Shown piece by piece: positions 59,842 through 64,000 of a stretch of DNA of 64,000 nt. Below the pieces are notes generated by a model. That model had not been told where the DNA came from and did not search any database. It saw nothing but the letters and a program-made list of their open reading frames with translations. The stretch's first letter is position 1, and the number at the start of each line of letters is the position of its first letter. This DNA is from Rusavskia elegans (taxonomy: Eukaryota; Ascomycota; Lecanoromycetes; Teloschistales; Teloschistaceae). Position numbers and translations under genes: made by a program. The DNA lies in assembly GCA_011316305.1 (NCBI GenBank), contig SAUG01000002.1, positions 248,001 through 312,000 on the forward strand. The letters run 5' to 3'.

Positions 59842-60251
59842 TGTAACGTTCTTGTACGTCAAAGGACGTTACGTTCGAGCCTAGCTACAGCCGTAGGCGT
59901 AGTCCGAACTACTAAATAGTAAGGGAGTTCTAGCGTAGGATATCGTAACTAATCCTGTATAGCCGAGAAGGTATAGTTATAATATTATAAGGTATTTATA
60001 TTATAGAAGTAATTAATAGAAAATAGTAGAGACGTATTTAATAATTATATTATCGACTAATAAAAGAAGCTATCTAATAGAAATAAAGAAATAATATATA
60101 TAATAAAAGTAGCCGATAGTACCGATAGGTAGCCGTCCGCTAAAAGATTCTATCGGGAGTCGGCTATAGCGGCTATAGGCGGCTATAGATAATTAGATTC
60201 GCTTGTTTGGCTAATTTTTTAGCGTATTTCTATAGAATCGTGGACGTAATA
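59842..60251. repeat. F1 solo LTR nested in G2
   Basis: 410 bp, starting TGTAACGTTC and ending TGGACGTAATA. Flanks are CCGGG (59837-59841) and CCGAG (60252-60256), a 5-bp duplication with one G/A difference. It is one of the better preserved F1 LTRs. Confidence 0.8.
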
Positions 60252-62621
60252 CCGAGATCGTCTAGATAATAAAAAAGGCTCGTTACTTTATTAATTTTTT
60301 TATAAAGTTACAAGTAATTATATATACTGATTACTCGGCGGCAGTTTTGATTTTAAAATAAACTTCGTTTAAAATAACGAGTACCGATAAACTAAATCTA
60401 AAACTCGTTCGTATATTATAATACCTTTCGGCTTTTAATATTAAATTACGCTATAAAGTAAATAAAATTAATATTATTTCTCATATTTTATTATAATTCG
60501 AAACGAAGATTTCCTATATATAGATTAAAAATAAAGAAGGTATTCTAGATATATTATACGGAAATATCAAATTTAACGATAAAAAAGATATTCTATAGTA
60601 CGTTCCGGATACTATTATATCGATATACTATATAACGTTCGTCGAAATAATAAATAAATTTAAATAATATATTAAAAAAGGCTCCGTTTATAATAAACGA
60701 TAGACTAAGATTATTATAATACTATAAATCCAAAAGCTGGATTTTAATATTAAAAATAACGAATATCGCGTACTAGATATTAATTTCCGAATATATAACG
60801 AATTCTTTTACTATATTTTTAGAAATAGCCGAAATCGATTTTATATTCCGAATAAGCTTGTAGACGAAATTATTAGCGAAATTTATAATCGGTATTATTA
60901 AAGGTATTATTATATATACGAAGAACTCTATCTATCGATCTTTATTCGTAATATATATAAAAAGATTAAAAAATATATAAAATACTGCTAGTAATACTAG
61001 TTAAATTAAACGAAACGATATAGATTCTATAATTCCTTTAATTTAATTTCTCTAAAGATACTAATTTATATAATTATATTAGATTTCGTATTCGTATTAT
61101 CTACGAAGTTTTCTAATAAAGATTATATACTAACGATTATATATAAGTATACTAAAATAGTTTTACTAATTTCTAGCCAAATTTTTTATTCCGTAGTTAA
61201 TTAAGCGAATTTCGTTATTACGGCTTTATTTAAATATAACTAGAGAATTCTATTAGCTATTATTAGTAATAGAAATTATAAATTTATATTATCTTTCTAG
61301 CTCTAAATTTTCTAAAAGCTAGAAATAAAAATTCTAGTATCTATAATATATTATCTATAAACCGATTGAGAATCGGAACGTATTAATTAAATAGTAGAAA
61401 TTAGTTTCTATTTTTAGTTTATAGAATATCCGGAAAAAGATTAAACTAAAGCTATTCTATTTCTATAGTTCGCGTTTAATAACGTAATTAGTTTCGCTAC
61501 TAGTATAGCCTCTAATAAACTAGTACTAGGCTTACGATCTAAAAATATAGTTAATATTTTATCGGATCTACCGCTAGAAAATATAGAACGTCTAAAATTT
61601 ATTAAACGCGTAGAAGTAGAAGATATAATAGTCTTTAGTACCGCTTTTTCTAAAGTCCGATATAATAATCTATATAAAGCCAGATTCTTTAAATCAAATA
61701 ATAAAGCTTTTTTAAAGTTTTATTACGGATATATATTACTTAATATTACTAATCGAAAGCTTTCGTATTAATAAACTAGTCCGTTTAAAGTAATTCGTAA
61801 AATCGGATATTTTATATACGAACTAGAACTTTCTATTATTATAAAAATCTATTCTATTATTTCTATAATCTAATTAGAATCAGCGTCTATCGGCGATAAT
61901 CTTTTTAATCGGCTTTCGGTTAATAATAAACTTTCTACCGTCGAAATAGAATTTCCGGAAAAAGATTCTAACTAGTTCGAAATAGAATAAATTATAGATC
62001 GGCAAAAGGTACGCTAACGCTTCTGGTATCTAGTTAAATAGAAAGGCTATAGGCCGTAATATAATAGTTAATATAAATTATAAGATTTAATATACTATAT
62101 AGATTTTATTAACGAATATAATAAAAATTTTTCTTTTTTATCTGGATTTTATTATTAGAAATAATTTAATTATATTCTAGCGGTATTATAGTAACCGGAG
62201 CTTTAAATATTCGTACCGCTAGTAGACTCTCTATATTATTCCGAACTAAAGTTAAAACGTTTATAAATTATTATATCTCGCCGGCGTTTTATATATTCGA
62301 TCTGGTATAATTATATCTCTTTTTATATTCGGTAAAATACTACTACTATCTATGAGAATCTAATTCGAAGATTCTATTACCAGACGCTATAGTATAGTAA
62401 TAGTACGTACCGCCTTTATTTAAACGATAAAAAAATTAGTTCGGCTATTTTATTAGCCGTTTTTTATTATTTAGAGGCTTTAGTATAGGCCGATTTCGAT
62501 TTCTAATAGTACTATTTTCTTTTTAACCTTTTTAACGCCTTTATTTTTAACGTTTTTAAAGTTTTTAAATATTTAATACGAGCGTATCGAGGATAATACT
62601 ATTTTTTCGTTTTATAGTATT

Positions 62622-62864
62622 TATTATAAACTATTTAAACTGTCTAAAACTTATATAAAGTTTAGTAGATATAGAAATACTGGCCGATAGTACCGGCTGA
62701 CTAATACGCTGACTAAACCCCGTTAACCGCGGTTTATTAATCCTGCGAGATTCGTTACCTAATTAGATTTAGCGTTCAGCCTAATTCGTTTATTTATAGA
62801 TAAACTTTCCATCTATATAAAAAAAAAAAAAGCTATTATTATCATTTTAAATAGATCTATAACA
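62622..62864 (+). repeat. G2 3' LTR (243 bp)
   Basis: Starts TATTATAAACT and ends GATCTATAACA, immediately followed by the target duplication GATTT. Confidence 0.85.
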
Positions 62865-62869
62865 GATTT

Positions 62870-63573
62870 CAACGATCAAAATAAATTCGTATTATAAAAT
62901 TTTTTTTTAGATAAAATCCGAATTAATAAAAGAATTTTATCACTAAAAATATCGACCCCGTTTAAAATTAATTGAATAGATTTAAACTGATAAACGAATC
63001 TGATTCTATATTCTATTTAACGCGTTATAAAAGTGTTTATAAGCAAGATTTCTATTTATAAATAAAATTTTAGTTTATAAACGTTTATAAACGTCCTAAA
63101 CGATTTAAACGAATTTTAAATTTTTTAAAAAAAATCTTTTAAAAACTCTAAATTCTTCTATCTAATAGAGCTACTAATATCCTATAAAATACCTATATTA
63201 ATAAACTTTTAATATAGATTTTAAAAATTTTATTTATAGAACGCTAGTATTACTAGTTTCTAAACTAGAAACTTCCTATTATTAAATAGGAACTAACGGA
63301 TACTAAATTTTAAAAAATTAAATTTTAAAATTCTAGATATAGATAAAATAGTCGTTTTTAGAATATATCCAAATTTTTCTATTTATTAAATAAAATAATT
63401 TTATTTAAATCGGTTTAAACCGATTTAATCGATTTTAAACGTTTTTTTTATTTTAAAATACTATAAACGGATTGTATATTTACTGATATTTACAGAGAAA
63501 TATATTTGGAATTATCGTATCTATCGAACGCGCCGCGAGATAGAGAAAGTGGAAATATTTCGACGCGTACGTA
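62870..63573. other. Unassigned AT-rich sequence
   Basis: Low-complexity, RIP-affected sequence. Nothing recognisable was found. Confidence 0.35.
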
Positions 63574-63943
63574 TAGATTGGCCGTCGGATCGGATTTCGA
63601 ATCCGGATTAATTTAAAAATAGTCAATCCGATCCGATCCGATCGGATTTCGAATTCTAAATCGTAATCCGATCCGATCCGCTAAAACTGCCAAGTTCTAA
63701 TATAAAAATATAAAGCTAATATAATTTTTATACGAATATATTAAAAATATTCCAAATTTTAATTAATTAACTACGCTAGCTAGAAATTTAGAGAATTTGT
63801 AATAAAACTAAATATATTATCTCGATATATTATCTATATTAAAATATTAAAATAGAAATATATTAAATATACAATTTAATCGGGTCGGATCCGAATCGAA
63901 TTACTAAAATCGGATCGAATATCCGACGGTTCAATAAAAACGT
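63574..63943. mobile_element. Short hAT-family derivative (MITE-like)
   Basis: Begins TAGATTGGCCGTCGGATCGG, the terminal repeat of hAT-1 and hAT-2. It contains the same CCGATC-rich subterminal repeats and ends near ATCCGACGGTTCAATA, matching the subterminal right end of hAT-2. No clean 8-bp duplication could be defined, so the right limit is approximate. Confidence 0.5.
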
Positions 63944-63979
63944 ATCAGTAAATATATAACTCGCTTATAATATTTTAAA

Positions 63980-64000
63980 GGCCTGGTGGCGCAGCGGCAA
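63980..64000 (+). tRNA. Possible 5' part of a tRNA gene (or tRNA-derived SINE), cut by the window end
   Basis: The last 20 bases, GCCTGGTGGCGCAGCGGCAA, look like an acceptor stem followed by an A-box (TGGCGCAGCGG). They are sharply richer in G and C than the flanking block. The rest lies outside the window, so identity and intactness cannot be judged. Confidence 0.35.

Larger units (their letters stand above)
54942..62864 (+). mobile_element. Ty3/Gypsy retrotransposon G2, full length, RIP-inactivated
   Basis: LTRs at 54942-55185 (244 bp) and 62622-62864 (243 bp) and a perfect 5-bp duplication GATTT (54937-54941 and 62865-62869) define a 7,923-bp element. The plus strand carries a Gag trace at about 55,990-56,260 (open frame 56018-56251). 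A reverse transcriptase relic runs at about 58,800-59,270, with TKKRRIVVNIRGFNAITESD and IYINNIIIFLYSLKEYLEYL in place of the expected VDDI(V/I)F. An integrase-core trace lies near 61,070-61,180 (ITIDFVFVLSTKFSN-like). Interrupted by an F1 solo LTR at 59842. Numerous TAA/TAG codons; inactive. Confidence 0.88.
54776..63979. other. AT-rich, RIP-mutated transposon block (right)
   Basis: The same CpA/TpG-depleted composition as the left block. It is mostly one Gypsy element with an F1 solo LTR inserted. No intact gene is visible. Confidence 0.85.

Noticed and set aside
1..64000. CRISPR arrays, bacterial operons, rRNA genes
   Set aside because: No spaced direct repeats of the right size, no ribosome-binding sites and no rRNA-like sequence; the spliceosomal introns show a eukaryote.

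Overview
The window looks like a chromosome segment of a filamentous ascomycete (Pezizomycotina) with a two-compartment genome. The evidence is short GT-AG introns of about 46-63 nt, a BLI-3-type protein, a HET-family relic, a Prs1/Prs5-type PRPP synthetase, and transposons saturated with the signature of repeat-induced point mutation (RIP). No species can be named from the sequence alone.

Layout. Positions 1 to about 30,490 and about 54,775 to 63,979 are AT-rich and almost free of CpA and TpG while keeping CpG. They contain no intact gene and consist of nested, RIP-mutated transposons. On the left are two 3,350-bp gag-only LTR elements (called F1 here), a 7.4-kb Ty3/Gypsy element (G1), an interrupted copy of a second Gypsy family (G2), a TIR element and two hAT elements with perfect 8-bp target duplications. 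On the right is a complete 7.9-kb G2 copy with a perfect 5-bp duplication and an F1 solo LTR nested in it.

The central island (about 30,490-54,775) has ordinary base composition and carries the genes. From left to right: a small secreted protein; a HET relic (minus); PRPP synthetase (minus) with a 10-nt micro-exon; a small membrane protein; a 50-residue cysteine-rich protein (minus); an RraA-family pseudogene containing a micro-inversion; a solo LTR that escaped RIP; a BLI-3-like flavin-binding-fold protein (minus); orotate phosphoribosyltransferase URA5 (minus), divergent from a frameshifted epoxide hydrolase; a small coiled-coil protein altered by a 23-bp duplication; and a tandem array of three paralogues, the middle one interrupted by a stop codon.

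How the genes fit together. PRPP synthetase makes the co-substrate used by URA5 about 7 kb away, and both genes are intact. Many of the other, dispensable-type genes are broken by different lesions: nonsense changes, a deletion, an inversion and a duplication. The most unusual content is the tandem trio at 47,432-53,818. It shares a repeated domain of about 105-125 residues that I do not recognise, followed by a basic/Ser/Pro-rich stretch and a C-terminal coiled coil split over the same short exons.
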